Assembly (NCBI GenBank): GCA_036379355.1
Contig: DASVGV010000083.1
Location: forward strand, 1 to 64,000
Source of the DNA: CAJCIY01 sp036379355
Lineage (GTDB): Bacteria > Actinomycetota > Actinomycetes > Mycobacteriales > CAJCIY01
Direction of reading: 5' to 3'
DNA: 64,000 nt
Position numbers and translations under genes: made by a program. Below, in pieces: positions 43,018 to 52,873 of this stretch. Every line of letters starts with the position of its first letter. Position 1 is the first letter of the stretch. The notes below the pieces were generated by a model that was given only the letters and a program-made list of their open reading frames with translations, ran no database searches and was not told the DNA's origin.

Positions 43018-44306
43018 GCTCGTTCCCGCACGACAAGCTCTGGATCGTCGTCCTCAAGACCCTGTTCGTGTTCGTGCTGCTCGTCGTCATGACGCTGTTC
43101 TCGATCTACGCGGAGCGGCGCGTCGTGGCGCGCATGCAGCAGCGGATCGGCCCGAACCGGGTGGGGCCCGCGGGCGCCTTGCAGAGCCTCGCCGACGGCG
43201 TGAAGCTCATGCTCAAGGAAGACATCATCCCGACGCTCGTGGACAAGCGGGTCTACCTGCTCGCGCCGTTGCTGTCGACGATCCCGGCGTTCATGGCCTT
43301 CGCGGTCATCCCGTTCGGGCCGACCGTGTCGGTCGCCAGCAACCACACGAAGCTGCAGCTGGTCGACCTGCCGATCGGGCCGCTGCTCATCCTCGCCATG
43401 AGCGGCCTCGGGGTCTACGGCATCATCCTGGCCGGCTGGTCGTCGGGGTCGATCTACCCCCTCCTCGGCGGTCTGCGGTCGGCGGCCCAGGTCATCTCGT
43501 ACGAGGTGGCCATGGGGCTGTCGTTCGTCGCGGTCTTCCTCTACTCCGGCACGCTCACCACGTCCGGCATCGTCGGCGCGCAGCACGGGCTCTGGTTCGG
43601 CGTCAGCCTGTTCCCGAGCTTCCTCATCTACGCGATCTCTGCCGTCGGCGAGACGAACCGCGCCCCGTTCGACCTGCCCGAGGCGGAGTCGGAACTGGTC
43701 GGCGGGTTCCACACCGAGTACAGCTCGATCAAGTTCGCGCTGTTCTTCCTTGCCGAGTACGTCAACATGGTCACCGTCGCGGGACTCGCGACGACGCTGT
43801 TCCTGGGCGGCTGGCGGGCGCCCTGGCCGCTGTCCCTGTGGCACGGTGCGAATGTCGGCTGGTACCCGATCATCTGGTTCATCGCGAAGGTGCTGGTCGT
43901 CCTGTTCGTCTTCGTGTGGCTGCGCGGCACGCTCCCGCGCCTGCGCTACGACCAGTTCATGCGGTTCGGCTGGAAGGTCCTCATCCCGGCGAACCTGGCG
44001 TGGATCATGCTTGTCGCGATCATCCGCGAGATCAACCTGCAGGTGACCGGCGGTGACAAGGTCCGCGACTACATCATCTTGTTCGCGGTCGTGCTGATCC
44101 TCGCGATCATCGCGACCATGTTCCTGCCGCGTAAGCCCGAGCCGGTGCACTACGACCCCGAGGAGCGCTCGCCGTTCCTGCCGATCCTGTCCGGTCCGAT
44201 CCCGGGCGCGCCGCGCTCCCGCCCCGCCGTTCCGGCCGCGTCCACGCCGGTCGGGTCGGGGACGCCGACCGACACCTCGCCATCCCGGGAGGACAGCGAT
44301 GGCTGA
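43014..44306 (+). CDS. nuoH: NADH-quinone oxidoreductase subunit H
   Basis: A 430-residue membrane subunit with about eight helices linking the peripheral arm to the proton pumps. It has RRVVARMQQRIGPNRVGPAG, AVGETNRAPFDLPEAESELVGGFHTEYS (the quinone-channel loop) and DQFMRFGWKVLIP. Pro/Ser-rich tail. GTG overlaps the nuoG stop. Confidence 0.95.
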   Translation: MSSFPHDKLWIVVLKTLFVFVLLVVMTLFSIYAERRVVARMQQRIGPNRVGPAGALQSLADGVKLMLKEDIIPTLVDKRVYLLAPLLSTIPAFMAFAVIPFGPTVSVASNHTKLQLVDLPIGPLLILAMSGLGVYGIILAGWSSGSIYPLLGGLRSAAQVISYEVAMGLSFVAVFLYSGTLTTSGIVGAQHGLWFGVSLFPSFLIYAISAVGETNRAPFDLPEAESELVGGFHTEYSSIKFALFFLAEYVNMVTVAGLATTLFLGGWRAPWPLSLWHGANVGWYPIIWFIAKVLVVLFVFVWLRGTLPRLRYDQFMRFGWKVLIPANLAWIMLVAIIREINLQVTGGDKVRDYIILFAVVLILAIIATMFLPRKPEPVHYDPEERSPFLPILSGPIPGAPRSRPAVPAASTPVGSGTPTDTSPSREDSDG

Positions 44307-44847
44307 CGCCGAGACACCGCCGCCGGACGCGCCGCAGCAGGGCGCCATCGAGAGCCTGATCGCGCCGGTGAAGGGCTTCGGGCTCACCTTCGGGCAGATG
44401 TTCAAGAAGGTGAGCACCGAGCAGTACCCCGAGGAGAAGAAGATCACCGCGCCGCGCTTCCATGGGCGGCACGTGCTGAACCGTCACCCCGACGGCCTCG
44501 AGAAGTGCATCGGCTGCGAGCTGTGCGCCTGGGCGTGCCCGGCCGACGCGATCTACGTCGAGGGCGGGGACAACACCGACGAGGAGCGGTACTCGCCCGG
44601 GGAGCGTTACGGCGCGATCTACCAGATCAACTACGCGCGCTGCATCTTCTGCGGGCTGTGCATCGAGGCATGCCCGACACGGTCGCTCACCATGACCAAC
44701 GAGTTCGAGCTGGCCAGCGAGAGCCGTGACGCGTTGATCTACACCAAGGAAGACCTGATGGCGCCGCTGCTGCCGGGCATGGAAGCGCCACCGCACCCGA
44801 TGCGTCTCGGGGACACCGCCGCGTACTACCAGGGCACGGGTCACTGA
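44299..44847 (+). CDS. nuoI: NADH-quinone oxidoreductase subunit I
   Basis: A 182-residue subunit carrying two [4Fe-4S] clusters, N6a and N6b: EKCIGCELCAWACPADAI and ARCIFCGLCIEACPTRSL. It connects NuoG to NuoB. ATG overlaps nuoH by 8 nt. A distinct paralogue lies at 56852. Confidence 0.96.
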   Translation: MADAETPPPDAPQQGAIESLIAPVKGFGLTFGQMFKKVSTEQYPEEKKITAPRFHGRHVLNRHPDGLEKCIGCELCAWACPADAIYVEGGDNTDEERYSPGERYGAIYQINYARCIFCGLCIEACPTRSLTMTNEFELASESRDALIYTKEDLMAPLLPGMEAPPHPMRLGDTAAYYQGTGH

Positions 44848-45623
44848 TGGCGGCGCACCTCATGACCGCGCACGTGCTGGCCGCACAGGTGATGACCCAC
44901 ACCCGCGCGAGCGAGTCGGCGGTCTTCTGGATCGTCGCCACGCTCTCGATCCTCGGGGCACTCGCCGTGGTCTTCTCCAAGAACGCGGTCCACGCCGCCT
45001 TGGCGCTGGCGGGCGTCATGGTGTGCCTCGCGATCTTCTACGGCATGCAGGACGCCCCGTTCCTCGCCGTGGTGCAGATCGTGGTCTACGCCGGCGCGGT
45101 GATGTCGCTGTTCCTGTTCGTCGTGATGCTCATCGGCGTCGACTCGTCCGACTCGCTGGTGGAGACCATCCGTGGTCAGCGCCTCGCGAGCGCTGCGTTC
45201 GGCCTGGCGTTCATCGCCCTGATGGTGGGCGTCATCGGGCACGCGATCACGCACGCCACCGCGGTCGGGCTCGGCGCGGCCAACGCGGGCGGCAACGTGC
45301 AGGCCCTGGCCCGGCTGATCTTCACGACGTACTTCTGGCCGTTCGAGGTCATCTCCGCGCTGCTGATCATCGCGGCGCTGGGCGCGATGGTGCTGGCCCA
45401 CCGCGAGCGCATCGTCCCGCGGCCCACGCAGGCCGAGCTGATGCGGGCGCGGTTCCGTGGCGACCACCTGTGGACGCCGCACTCCGGGCCGGGCGTCTTC
45501 GCCGCGGGCGACGCCGTCGACCGGCCGGCGCTGCTGCCGACCGGCGCTCCGGACGCGGAGTCCGTCTACGACGAGGTGACCGGTTACCGATCCGGTGACG
45601 ACCCGCGGGAGACCACACCGTGA
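44847..45623 (+). CDS. nuoJ: NADH-quinone oxidoreductase subunit J
   Basis: A 258-residue five-helix membrane subunit. The conserved pi-bulge helix is FLAVVQIVVYAGAVMSLFLFVVML. The C-terminus carries a cytosolic tail of about 80 residues, longer than in enterobacteria. Start overlaps the nuoI stop (TGATG). Confidence 0.94.
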   Translation: MAAHLMTAHVLAAQVMTHTRASESAVFWIVATLSILGALAVVFSKNAVHAALALAGVMVCLAIFYGMQDAPFLAVVQIVVYAGAVMSLFLFVVMLIGVDSSDSLVETIRGQRLASAAFGLAFIALMVGVIGHAITHATAVGLGAANAGGNVQALARLIFTTYFWPFEVISALLIIAALGAMVLAHRERIVPRPTQAELMRARFRGDHLWTPHSGPGVFAAGDAVDRPALLPTGAPDAESVYDEVTGYRSGDDPRETTP

Positions 45624-45919
45624 ACCCGGCCAACTACCTCGTCCTCGCCGCGATCCTGTTCACGATCGGCGCGGTGGGGGTCCTGATCCGGCGGAACGCG
45701 ATCGTCGTGTTCATGTGCATCGAGCTCATGCTCAATGCCGCCAACCTCACGCTGGTCACGTTCAGCCGCCTGCGGGGTGCGCTCGACGGCCAGGTGATCG
45801 CGTTCTTCGTCATGGTCGTCGCTGCCGCCGAGGTCGTGGTCGGCCTGGCCATCATCGTGACGATCTTCCGAACCCGCCGATCGGCCTCGGTCGACGACGC
45901 GAACCTGCTGAAGTACTAG
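45620..45919 (+). CDS. nuoK: NADH-quinone oxidoreductase subunit K
   Basis: A 99-residue three-helix subunit. GVLIRRNAIVVFMCIELMLNAANLTLV contains the conserved Glu of the proton path, and a second acid is in VAAAEVVVGLAI. GTG overlaps the nuoJ stop. Confidence 0.95.
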   Translation: MNPANYLVLAAILFTIGAVGVLIRRNAIVVFMCIELMLNAANLTLVTFSRLRGALDGQVIAFFVMVVAAAEVVVGLAIIVTIFRTRRSASVDDANLLKY

Positions 45920-45932
45920 AGACGGGACGCAC

Positions 45933-47843
45933 GTGACCTACGCCCCGGCCCACGGTGCCTTCGCGGCCTCCTGGCTGCTGCTCGCGCTGCCGCTCGCCGG
46001 CGCCGCGATCTCGCTGCTCGGAGGCCGCTACGTCGAGCGCTTCGGCCATTACCTCGCGACTCTGCTGTCGGTTCTCGCCTTCGTGCTCGGATTCGTGCTG
46101 TTCCTCACGATGCGCACCCGTGCGCCCGGCGACCGGCAGATCCACCAGTTCCTGTGGGACTGGATCTCGGTGGGCCACTTCCACGTCGAGTCGGCGCTCT
46201 TGCTCGACCCGCTGTCGATGGTGTTCGTGCTGCTCATCACCGGCGTCGGATCGCTCATCCTGATCTACTCGCTCGGGTACATGGCGCACGACCCGAAGCG
46301 GCGCCGCTTCTTCGGGTACATGGACCTGTTCATCGCAGCCATGTTGCTGTTGGTCCTCGCGGACTCCTATCTCGGCCTGTACGTCGGCTGGGAGGGCGTC
46401 GGCCTGGCCTCGTACCTGCTCATCGGGTTCTGGCAGTACAAGCCCAGCGCCGCCACCGCAGCCAAGAAGGCGTTCATCGCCAACCGGGTCGGCGACGTCG
46501 GGCTCTCGCTGGCGATCATGCTGATGTTCACCGCGGTCGACCGAGTCGACTACGCCGGAGTCTTCAGCCGCATCCACGGCGCGTCGCACGCGGACATCAC
46601 CGCGATCGGCCTTCTGCTGCTGCTCGGCGCGTGCGGAAAGTCCGCGCAGGTTCCCCTGCAGGCGTGGCTCTCCGACGCGATGGAAGGCCCGACGCCGGTC
46701 TCGGCGCTGATCCACGCGGCCACCATGGTCACCGCCGGCGTCTACCTCATCGCGCGGTCGGCACCGATCTTCAACCTCGCCCCCGATGCGCGCCTGCTGG
46801 TGACGATCGTCGGCGCCGTGACCCTGATGTACGGCGCCATCTGTGGCTGTGCGTACGACGACATCAAGAAGGTCCTCGCGTACTCGACGGTCAGCCAGAT
46901 CGGTTACATGTTCCTGGCCGTCGGGCTCGGCCCGGCCGGCTATGCGATCGCGATCCTGCACCTGGTGGCGCACGGCTTCTTCAAGGCGACGATGTTCCTC
47001 GGCGCCGGGTCGGTGATGCACGGCATGAACGACCAGGTGGACATGCGCCGCTTCGGCGGCCTGCGTTCCGTCATGCCCGTCACGTTCTGGACCTTCATGA
47101 TGGGCTATCTCGCGATCATCGGGTTCCCGTTCTGGTCGGGCTTCTGGACCAAAGACAAGATCATCGAAGCGTCGTTCGACAAGGGCGGCGTCAGTGGCTA
47201 TGTGCTGGGACTCACGGCGCTCCTCGGCGCGGGCGTGACCGCCTTCTACATGACCCGACTGATGATCATGACGTTCTTCGGCGAGCGCCGGTGGACCGAG
47301 GACGTGCATCCGCACGAGTCGCCGTCGGTGATGACCGTCCCCATGATCATCCTGGCGATCGGCTCGGTGATCGGCGGCTACTTCCTGATCTTCGGCGGCA
47401 ACGTCCAGCACTGGCTCACCCCGGTACTGGGACGGTCGGCCGAAGAGGGGGTCCACACGGTCAGCAAGCCGGTGCTCACCGCGATCACCCTCCTGGTGGT
47501 CGCCGGCGGGATCTTCGGCTCGTACCTCGCCCAGGGCCGGCAGCGCATCCCCTGGTACCCGCCCCAGGCCGGCGCGATCGTGACTGCCGCGCGCGCCAAT
47601 CTCTACGGCGACGCGTTCAACGAGTCCGTGTTCATGCGACCGGGCCAGTACCTCACCCGGGTGCTCGTCTGGTTCGACAACAGGGGCGTCGACGGCGCGG
47701 TCAACGGTCTGGCCGCGCTGATCGGCGGGACGAGCGGGCGGCTGAGACGGGCCCAGAACGGGTTCGTCCGTTCCTATGCACTGTCGATGTCGGTGGGGGC
47801 ACTGCTCCTCGCCGGCGCGCTGCTGCTGGTGAGGGCCGGCTGA
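45933..47843 (+). CDS. nuoL: NADH-quinone oxidoreductase subunit L
   Basis: A 636-residue Mrp-antiporter-like proton-pumping subunit. It has YMDLFIAAMLLLVLADSYLGLYVGWEGVGLASYLLIGFW, QAWLSDAMEGPTPVSALIHAATMVTAGVYL and LVAHGFFKATMFLGAGSV, with the conserved Lys/His/Glu residues, and the long lateral helix region at the C-terminus. Starts with GTG 13 nt after nuoK. Confidence 0.95.
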   Translation: MTYAPAHGAFAASWLLLALPLAGAAISLLGGRYVERFGHYLATLLSVLAFVLGFVLFLTMRTRAPGDRQIHQFLWDWISVGHFHVESALLLDPLSMVFVLLITGVGSLILIYSLGYMAHDPKRRRFFGYMDLFIAAMLLLVLADSYLGLYVGWEGVGLASYLLIGFWQYKPSAATAAKKAFIANRVGDVGLSLAIMLMFTAVDRVDYAGVFSRIHGASHADITAIGLLLLLGACGKSAQVPLQAWLSDAMEGPTPVSALIHAATMVTAGVYLIARSAPIFNLAPDARLLVTIVGAVTLMYGAICGCAYDDIKKVLAYSTVSQIGYMFLAVGLGPAGYAIAILHLVAHGFFKATMFLGAGSVMHGMNDQVDMRRFGGLRSVMPVTFWTFMMGYLAIIGFPFWSGFWTKDKIIEASFDKGGVSGYVLGLTALLGAGVTAFYMTRLMIMTFFGERRWTEDVHPHESPSVMTVPMIILAIGSVIGGYFLIFGGNVQHWLTPVLGRSAEEGVHTVSKPVLTAITLLVVAGGIFGSYLAQGRQRIPWYPPQAGAIVTAARANLYGDAFNESVFMRPGQYLTRVLVWFDNRGVDGAVNGLAALIGGTSGRLRRAQNGFVRSYALSMSVGALLLAGALLLVRAG

Positions 47844-49426
47844 TGGTCCACCACGACAGCTTCCCGTGGCTGACGATCATCGGCCTGATCCCGCTCGGTG
47901 GCGCCCTTCTCATCGCCCTGGTGCCGGCCGGCCGCGACCTGGCGGTCAAGCGCATCGCCCTCCTCGTCTCGCTCGTCACGCTCGGCTGGACCGGAGTGAT
48001 GACCGCGCAGTACGACACCGCGAAGGCCGGGTACCAGTTCGCGCAGTCGACCGACTGGATCAAACAGTTCGGCGTCCGGTACGCCGTGGGGACCGACGGC
48101 ATCGGGCTCGTCATGATCCTGCTGGTCACCGTTCTCGTGCCGGTCGTGGTGCTGGCCTCCTGGCACGACTCCCACGGCGCTCCCGGCCGCGAGCGACCGT
48201 CCTCGGTCCGGACCTTCTTCGTCCTGGTGCTCTCGCTCGAGACCATCATGATCGGCGTCTTCTCGTCGACCGATGTCTTCCTGTTCTACGTGTTCTTCGA
48301 AGCGATGCTCATCCCGATGTACTTCCTCATCGGGATGTTCGGCGGCCAGCACCGCTCGTACGCCTCGATCAAGTTCCTGCTGTACTCGTTCGCCGGCGGC
48401 ATGCTCATGCTCGCCGCGCTGATCGGCCTCTACATCCAGTCGGTGCACCAGTTCGGGACCGGCACGTTCAACCTGTTCGCCCTCGAGCAGCTGCACCTGT
48501 CGTCGGGCCTGCAGGACTGGCTGTTCCTCGGCTTCTTCGTCGCGTTCGCCATCAAGGCGCCGCTGTGGCCGCTGCACACGTGGCTGCCGGACGCCGGTGC
48601 CGAGGCGCCCATCGGCGGCTCGGTGATGCTGGTGTGCGTACTGGACAAGGTCGGCACCTTCGGCTTCCTGCGCTACTGCATCCCGCTGTTCCCGGACGCG
48701 TCCAAGACCTTCGCCCCGTACGTCGTCGCGCTCGGCGTCGTCGGGGTGCTGTACGGAGCCCTGGTCGCCATGTATCAGCGGGACTGGAAGCGACTCGTGT
48801 CGTACACGTCGGTGGCCCACTTCGGGTTCATCGCGATGGGCATCTTCGCGTTCACCAGCCAGGGCGGCACGGGCGCGGTGCTCTACATGGTCAACCATGG
48901 CCTGTCGACCGGTGCGCTGTTCCTCGTCGTCGGGTTCCTCGTGGCCCGCAAAGGCCACGCTGACATCCCCTCGTTCGGCGGCCTGGCCAAGCGGGCCCCG
49001 TTACTCAGCGGATTGTTCCTGCTCGCCGGGTTGTCGTCGCTGGCGCTGCCCGGCCTGAACACGTTCGTGTCCGAGTTCCTCGTGCTCGTCGGCTCGTTCA
49101 CCCGTTATCGGGTCGCCGCGATCGTGGCGACGACGGGCATCATCCTCGCGGCGCTGTACGTTCTGATCGCCTATCAGCGCACGATGCACGGTCCGCTCAA
49201 GGCCGGCCTCGAGCAGGTCAAGGACCTCGATCTCCGCGAGATCGCGGTCATCGCGCCGATGCTCTCGCTGATCGTGCTGCTCGGCGTCTACCCCAAGCCG
49301 ATCATCGACATCATCAAGCCGTCGGTCGCCGCGACCTACCAGCAGGCGCATCGCACGGACCCGCCGCCCCTCGCGACCACGGCCGCGAACGACCGGACCA
49401 CGAACCAGGACGGAGCAGGACAGTGA
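47843..49426 (+). CDS. nuoM: NADH-quinone oxidoreductase subunit M
   Basis: A 527-residue antiporter-like subunit. FYVFFEAMLIPMYFLIG holds the conserved Glu, and KAPLWPLHTWLPDAGAEAPIGGSVMLV and VNHGLSTGALFLVVGF follow. ATG overlaps the nuoL stop (TGATG). The hydrophilic tail is Thr/Asn-rich. Confidence 0.95.
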   Translation: MVHHDSFPWLTIIGLIPLGGALLIALVPAGRDLAVKRIALLVSLVTLGWTGVMTAQYDTAKAGYQFAQSTDWIKQFGVRYAVGTDGIGLVMILLVTVLVPVVVLASWHDSHGAPGRERPSSVRTFFVLVLSLETIMIGVFSSTDVFLFYVFFEAMLIPMYFLIGMFGGQHRSYASIKFLLYSFAGGMLMLAALIGLYIQSVHQFGTGTFNLFALEQLHLSSGLQDWLFLGFFVAFAIKAPLWPLHTWLPDAGAEAPIGGSVMLVCVLDKVGTFGFLRYCIPLFPDASKTFAPYVVALGVVGVLYGALVAMYQRDWKRLVSYTSVAHFGFIAMGIFAFTSQGGTGAVLYMVNHGLSTGALFLVVGFLVARKGHADIPSFGGLAKRAPLLSGLFLLAGLSSLALPGLNTFVSEFLVLVGSFTRYRVAAIVATTGIILAALYVLIAYQRTMHGPLKAGLEQVKDLDLREIAVIAPMLSLIVLLGVYPKPIIDIIKPSVAATYQQAHRTDPPPLATTAANDRTTNQDGAGQ

Positions 49427-51009
49427 CCGCTGCCCTCTTCGCGGCGCCGGCGCTCCTCGCCGCGCCCCCGCAGCAGATCAACGTGCCGAGCATCGCGTAC
49501 GGAGCGCTGTCCCCGCTGCTCATCGTCTTCGGCGTCGCCCTGGCCGGCGTGCTCGTGGAGGCGTTCTGCCCCGCTGCGTACCGGCGCATGGTGCAGATCC
49601 CCCTCGCCGGAGGAGGTTTCGTCGCCGCGCTGATCGCGGTGATCCTCCTCCAGCACAAGCACGAGATCGTGGCCTCCGGCTCGGTGGCGGTCGACGGGCC
49701 GGCGCTGTTCCTCGACGGCACCATCCTGCTGCTGGCGATCGCCTCGCTGTTCCTTCTCGCCGAACGCTCGGGCGGCGGGAGCAACGCGCTCGTCGCGGAC
49801 GCGGCGGCGCTGCCCGGGACCCGTGAAGCGGGCGAGCTCCTCGCCAGCACCGGGACCGTCACCGAGGCCTACCCGCTGATGAGCTTCTCGGTCGCCGGCA
49901 TGATGCTGTTCGGGGCCTCCAACAGCCTCCTGACGATGTTCGTCGCGCTCGAGGTGCTGTCGCTGCCGCTGTACCTCATGGCCGGGCTGGCGCGCCGGCG
50001 GCGGCTGCTGTCGCAGGAGGCGGCGCTCAAGTACTTCCTGCTCGGCGCGTTCTCGTCCGCGTTCTTCCTCTACGGCCTGGCGATGGTCTACGGGTTCGCC
50101 GGGTCGGTGGAGCTCGGTGCGATCCACGACGCGGTCGGGAACACGGGCCGGACGGACATCTTCCTCTACCTCGGCATGGCGATGCTCGCCATCGGGCTGC
50201 TGTTCAAGCTCGGCGCCGTGCCGTTCCATGCCTGGACGCCGGACGTCTACCAGGGCGCGCCCACACCGGTCACGGCGTTCATGGCCGCCGGCACGAAGGT
50301 TGCCGCGTTCGGCGCGCTGCTGCGGACCTTCTACGTCGCGTTCGGACCGATGGAGTGGGACTGGCGCCCGATCATGTGGGTGGTCGCGATCCTCACGATG
50401 GTCGTCGGCGCAGTACTGGCCATCACCCAGACGGACATCAAGCGGATGCTCGCCTACTCGTCGGTGGCGCACGCCGGGTTCATCCTGGTCGCGTTCACGG
50501 CCGGTACGGTCGACAGCGTCGAGGCGGTGCTGTTCTACCTGCTCACGTACGGGTTCAGCATCATCGGCGCGTTCGCCATCGTCGGCCTGGTCCGCAACCC
50601 GACCGGGGAGGCGAACCACCTGTCGAGCTGGGCCGGGCTCGGCCGGCGCGCGCCGTTCCTCGCGGGCACGTTCACGTTCTTCCTCCTGGCGTTCGCCGGC
50701 ATCCCGCTGACCAGCGGCTTCATGGCGAAGTTCTACGTGTTCCGCGCCGGCGTCGACGGCGGCGCGGCGGGGCTCGTCGTCATCGGGGTGATCACCTCTG
50801 CGGTCACGGCCTTCTTCTACGTGCGGGTGATCATCTTGATGTACTTCGTCGAGCCGGCGGACGACGGCACCACCGTGGCGCTGCCATCGGCGTTCGCGTC
50901 GGCCGCCGTCGGGCTGGGCCTCGCGGTCACGCTGGTGCTGGGCGTGGTGCCCGCGGCGGTCATCGACATCGCCCACAACGCGTCGACTTTCGCCCGCCTC
51001 GGCAGCTGA
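49423..51009 (+). CDS. nuoN: NADH-quinone oxidoreductase subunit N
   Basis: A 528-residue antiporter-like subunit. It has FVALEVLSLPLYLMAGLARR, EAALKYFLLGAFSSAFFLYG, PFHAWTPDVYQGAPTPVTAFMAAGTKVAAF and GIPLTSGFMAKFYVF. GTG overlaps the nuoM stop. Last structural gene of complex I here. Confidence 0.95.
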   Translation: MTAALFAAPALLAAPPQQINVPSIAYGALSPLLIVFGVALAGVLVEAFCPAAYRRMVQIPLAGGGFVAALIAVILLQHKHEIVASGSVAVDGPALFLDGTILLLAIASLFLLAERSGGGSNALVADAAALPGTREAGELLASTGTVTEAYPLMSFSVAGMMLFGASNSLLTMFVALEVLSLPLYLMAGLARRRRLLSQEAALKYFLLGAFSSAFFLYGLAMVYGFAGSVELGAIHDAVGNTGRTDIFLYLGMAMLAIGLLFKLGAVPFHAWTPDVYQGAPTPVTAFMAAGTKVAAFGALLRTFYVAFGPMEWDWRPIMWVVAILTMVVGAVLAITQTDIKRMLAYSSVAHAGFILVAFTAGTVDSVEAVLFYLLTYGFSIIGAFAIVGLVRNPTGEANHLSSWAGLGRRAPFLAGTFTFFLLAFAGIPLTSGFMAKFYVFRAGVDGGAAGLVVIGVITSAVTAFFYVRVIILMYFVEPADDGTTVALPSAFASAAVGLGLAVTLVLGVVPAAVIDIAHNASTFARLGS

Positions 51010-51033
51010 CACCCGCCTCGACTGCGCAGTCCG

Positions 51034-51039
51034 TACGCT
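51034..51039 (+). promoter_or_regulatory. -10 box TACGCT, leaderless promoter of polyprenyl synthase gene
   Basis: TACGCT ends 6 nt before GTG 51046 (3 nt before GTG 51043), favouring 51046. The synthase can thus be expressed apart from nuo. Confidence 0.5.
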
Positions 51040-51045
51040 CTCGTG

Positions 51046-52044
51046 GTGACCTCCTCGGTGCCGACGGCGCTGGCCGGGCTGAGTTTCGCCGATCCGGCGC
51101 TCGAGTCCGGTCTGCGTACCGGCCTCGACCGGGTCGAGGCGATGATGCGCGACTCCGTCCGCAGCGACTACCCGTTCGTCGACGAGGCGTCGCACCACCT
51201 GGTCGCCGCCGGCGGGAAGCGCTACCGGCCCCTCATCACCCTGCTCTGCGCGGCCGCTGCCGGCTCGCTCGAAGGCGACGACGTCGTGCGTGCAGCCGTG
51301 GCCATCGAGCTCACGCACCTGTCCACGCTCTACCACGACGACGTCATGGACGAGGCGACGGTGCGCCGAGGCACCGAGGCGGCCAACCACCGGTGGGGGA
51401 ACACGATCGCGATCCTCACCGGCGACTTCCTGTTCGCCCGCGCCTCCGAGCTGACCGCCGACCTCGGCACGGAGGCGACGAGGATCCTGGCGCGCACGAT
51501 CGCGGTCCTGTGCGAGGGCCAGATCCGCGAGACGGTCGGACCGCCCGAGGGTGGCGACCTGCTGGCGCACTACCTGCGGGTCGTGACCGAGAAGACCGGG
51601 TCGCTGATCGCCACCGCGGGCCGGTTGGGCGCTCTGTTCGGGGGCGGGATCGCACCGGTCGTCGCCGACCTCACCCGGTACGCCGAGCTGTTCGGCGTGG
51701 CGTTCCAGCTGTCGGACGACATCCTCGACGTCACCAGCGACGCGGGCGAGTCGGGCAAGACACCCGGCACGGACCTGCGCGAGGGCATCCTGTCCCTCCC
51801 CGTCGTCCTTGCCGCCACCGCCGACCCGCCGGTCTACGCGCAGATCCGCGGCGACCTGTCCGACGACGCGGCGTTCGCGGCCGCCCTGGCCGCGCTCCGC
51901 GGGTCGCCGGCCATCGGCGCGGCCCGGGAGATGACAGCTCGTTGGGCCGACCAGGCGCGGTCAGCGCTGGACCGGCTGCCGGACGGCGCGCCCCGGGCGG
52001 CGCTCGCCGCCCTCTGCGACCTCGTCGTCACCCGTACCGGCTGA
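51046..52044 (+). CDS. Trans-polyprenyl diphosphate synthase (menaquinone side chain)
   Basis: A 332-residue all-helical prenyltransferase condensing isopentenyl diphosphate units. It has GGKRYRPLI, the first Asp-rich motif LYHDDVMDEATVRRG, and the second motif AFQLSDDILDVTSD with KTPGTDLREG after it. Chain-length-determining residues before DDVMD are small (STLY), compatible with a long product such as the menaquinone tail. It pairs functionally with the geranylgeranyl reductase upstream of nuoA. Confidence 0.9.
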   Translation: MTSSVPTALAGLSFADPALESGLRTGLDRVEAMMRDSVRSDYPFVDEASHHLVAAGGKRYRPLITLLCAAAAGSLEGDDVVRAAVAIELTHLSTLYHDDVMDEATVRRGTEAANHRWGNTIAILTGDFLFARASELTADLGTEATRILARTIAVLCEGQIRETVGPPEGGDLLAHYLRVVTEKTGSLIATAGRLGALFGGGIAPVVADLTRYAELFGVAFQLSDDILDVTSDAGESGKTPGTDLREGILSLPVVLAATADPPVYAQIRGDLSDDAAFAAALAALRGSPAIGAAREMTARWADQARSALDRLPDGAPRAALAALCDLVVTRTG

Positions 52045-52053
52045 GGGGTCCGC

Positions 52054-52857
52054 TCAGTCGGTTCCGGCGACGCCGACGAGGTGGAAGACGCGGCTCGCGC
52101 CGCGGTACGGGTCGCGGCGGCTGGCCGCGAGCTCGACGGCGGCCGTGGCGGCGAGCCGCTGCGCGTCGCCGGGGTCGAGCGTGACGCCGGCGAACTCGAG
52201 CCAGTCGACGAACAGCCACACGCCGTACCAGGCCGCCGGCTCCACCCCGCGGTGCCGCAGCAGCTCGCTGATCTCCTCCACCGTGTCGGCGCGGCCGGGC
52301 ACGCCCAGCACACCGATCTCGGTCCGCGCGTCGAACGACGCGAGCGCGTCGTCCCAGCGCTGCTCCATGGCGGCGCGCACGGCGGCCGCGTGAGCGTTGC
52401 CGGTCATGATCGACACGATGCCGCCGGGCGCGGTGCATCGGCACACGTTGTCGACCAGCGGCTCCGGATCGTCGACGTAGGTCAGGACGCCGTGGCACAG
52501 GACGGCGTCGAAACGCCGGCCCCCCACTACCTCGGCCGCGCGCTCGCCGTCGCCCTGCACGAGGTGCACCCGGCCCGACGTGCCCTCCGGCAGGTTCAGT
52601 AGTCGCGCGCGCGCCTTGTCGAGCATCGCGGCGGACGGGTCGAGGACCGTCACCTCGTAGCCGGCCTCCGCCAGCGGGAACGACTGGTTCCCCGCACCGC
52701 CGCCGACGTCGAGGACCGCCGCGGGCGGTGGCGGCAGGTGCGCCATCAGGTGATGGTGCAGGACGTAGGTGCGGACGTACCCCTTCACCGTGGCGTACGC
52801 GTCGTCGACGAACCGGTCGGCGAGCCCCGCCCACCGATCCTCGGCCGGCTGCGTCAC
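52054..52857 (-). CDS. Class I SAM-dependent methyltransferase
   Basis: A 267-residue methyltransferase. Motif I is AVLDVGGGAGNQSFPLAEAGYEV, then VLDPSAAML, RFDAVLCHGVLTYVDDPEPL and a GGIVSIMTGN strand. No signal or membrane segment. It starts 16 nt after korB on the same strand and is likely co-transcribed as the third gene of the kor operon. Sequence suggests an SmtA/CmoA-like small-molecule or tRNA-modifying enzyme, but the substrate is unknown. Confidence 0.85.
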   Translation of the reverse strand: MTQPAEDRWAGLADRFVDDAYATVKGYVRTYVLHHHLMAHLPPPPAAVLDVGGGAGNQSFPLAEAGYEVTVLDPSAAMLDKARARLLNLPEGTSGRVHLVQGDGERAAEVVGGRRFDAVLCHGVLTYVDDPEPLVDNVCRCTAPGGIVSIMTGNAHAAAVRAAMEQRWDDALASFDARTEIGVLGVPGRADTVEEISELLRHRGVEPAAWYGVWLFVDWLEFAGVTLDPGDAQRLAATAAVELAASRRDPYRGASRVFHLVGVAGTD

Positions 52858-52873
52858 CGAAACCGGCCGGTCG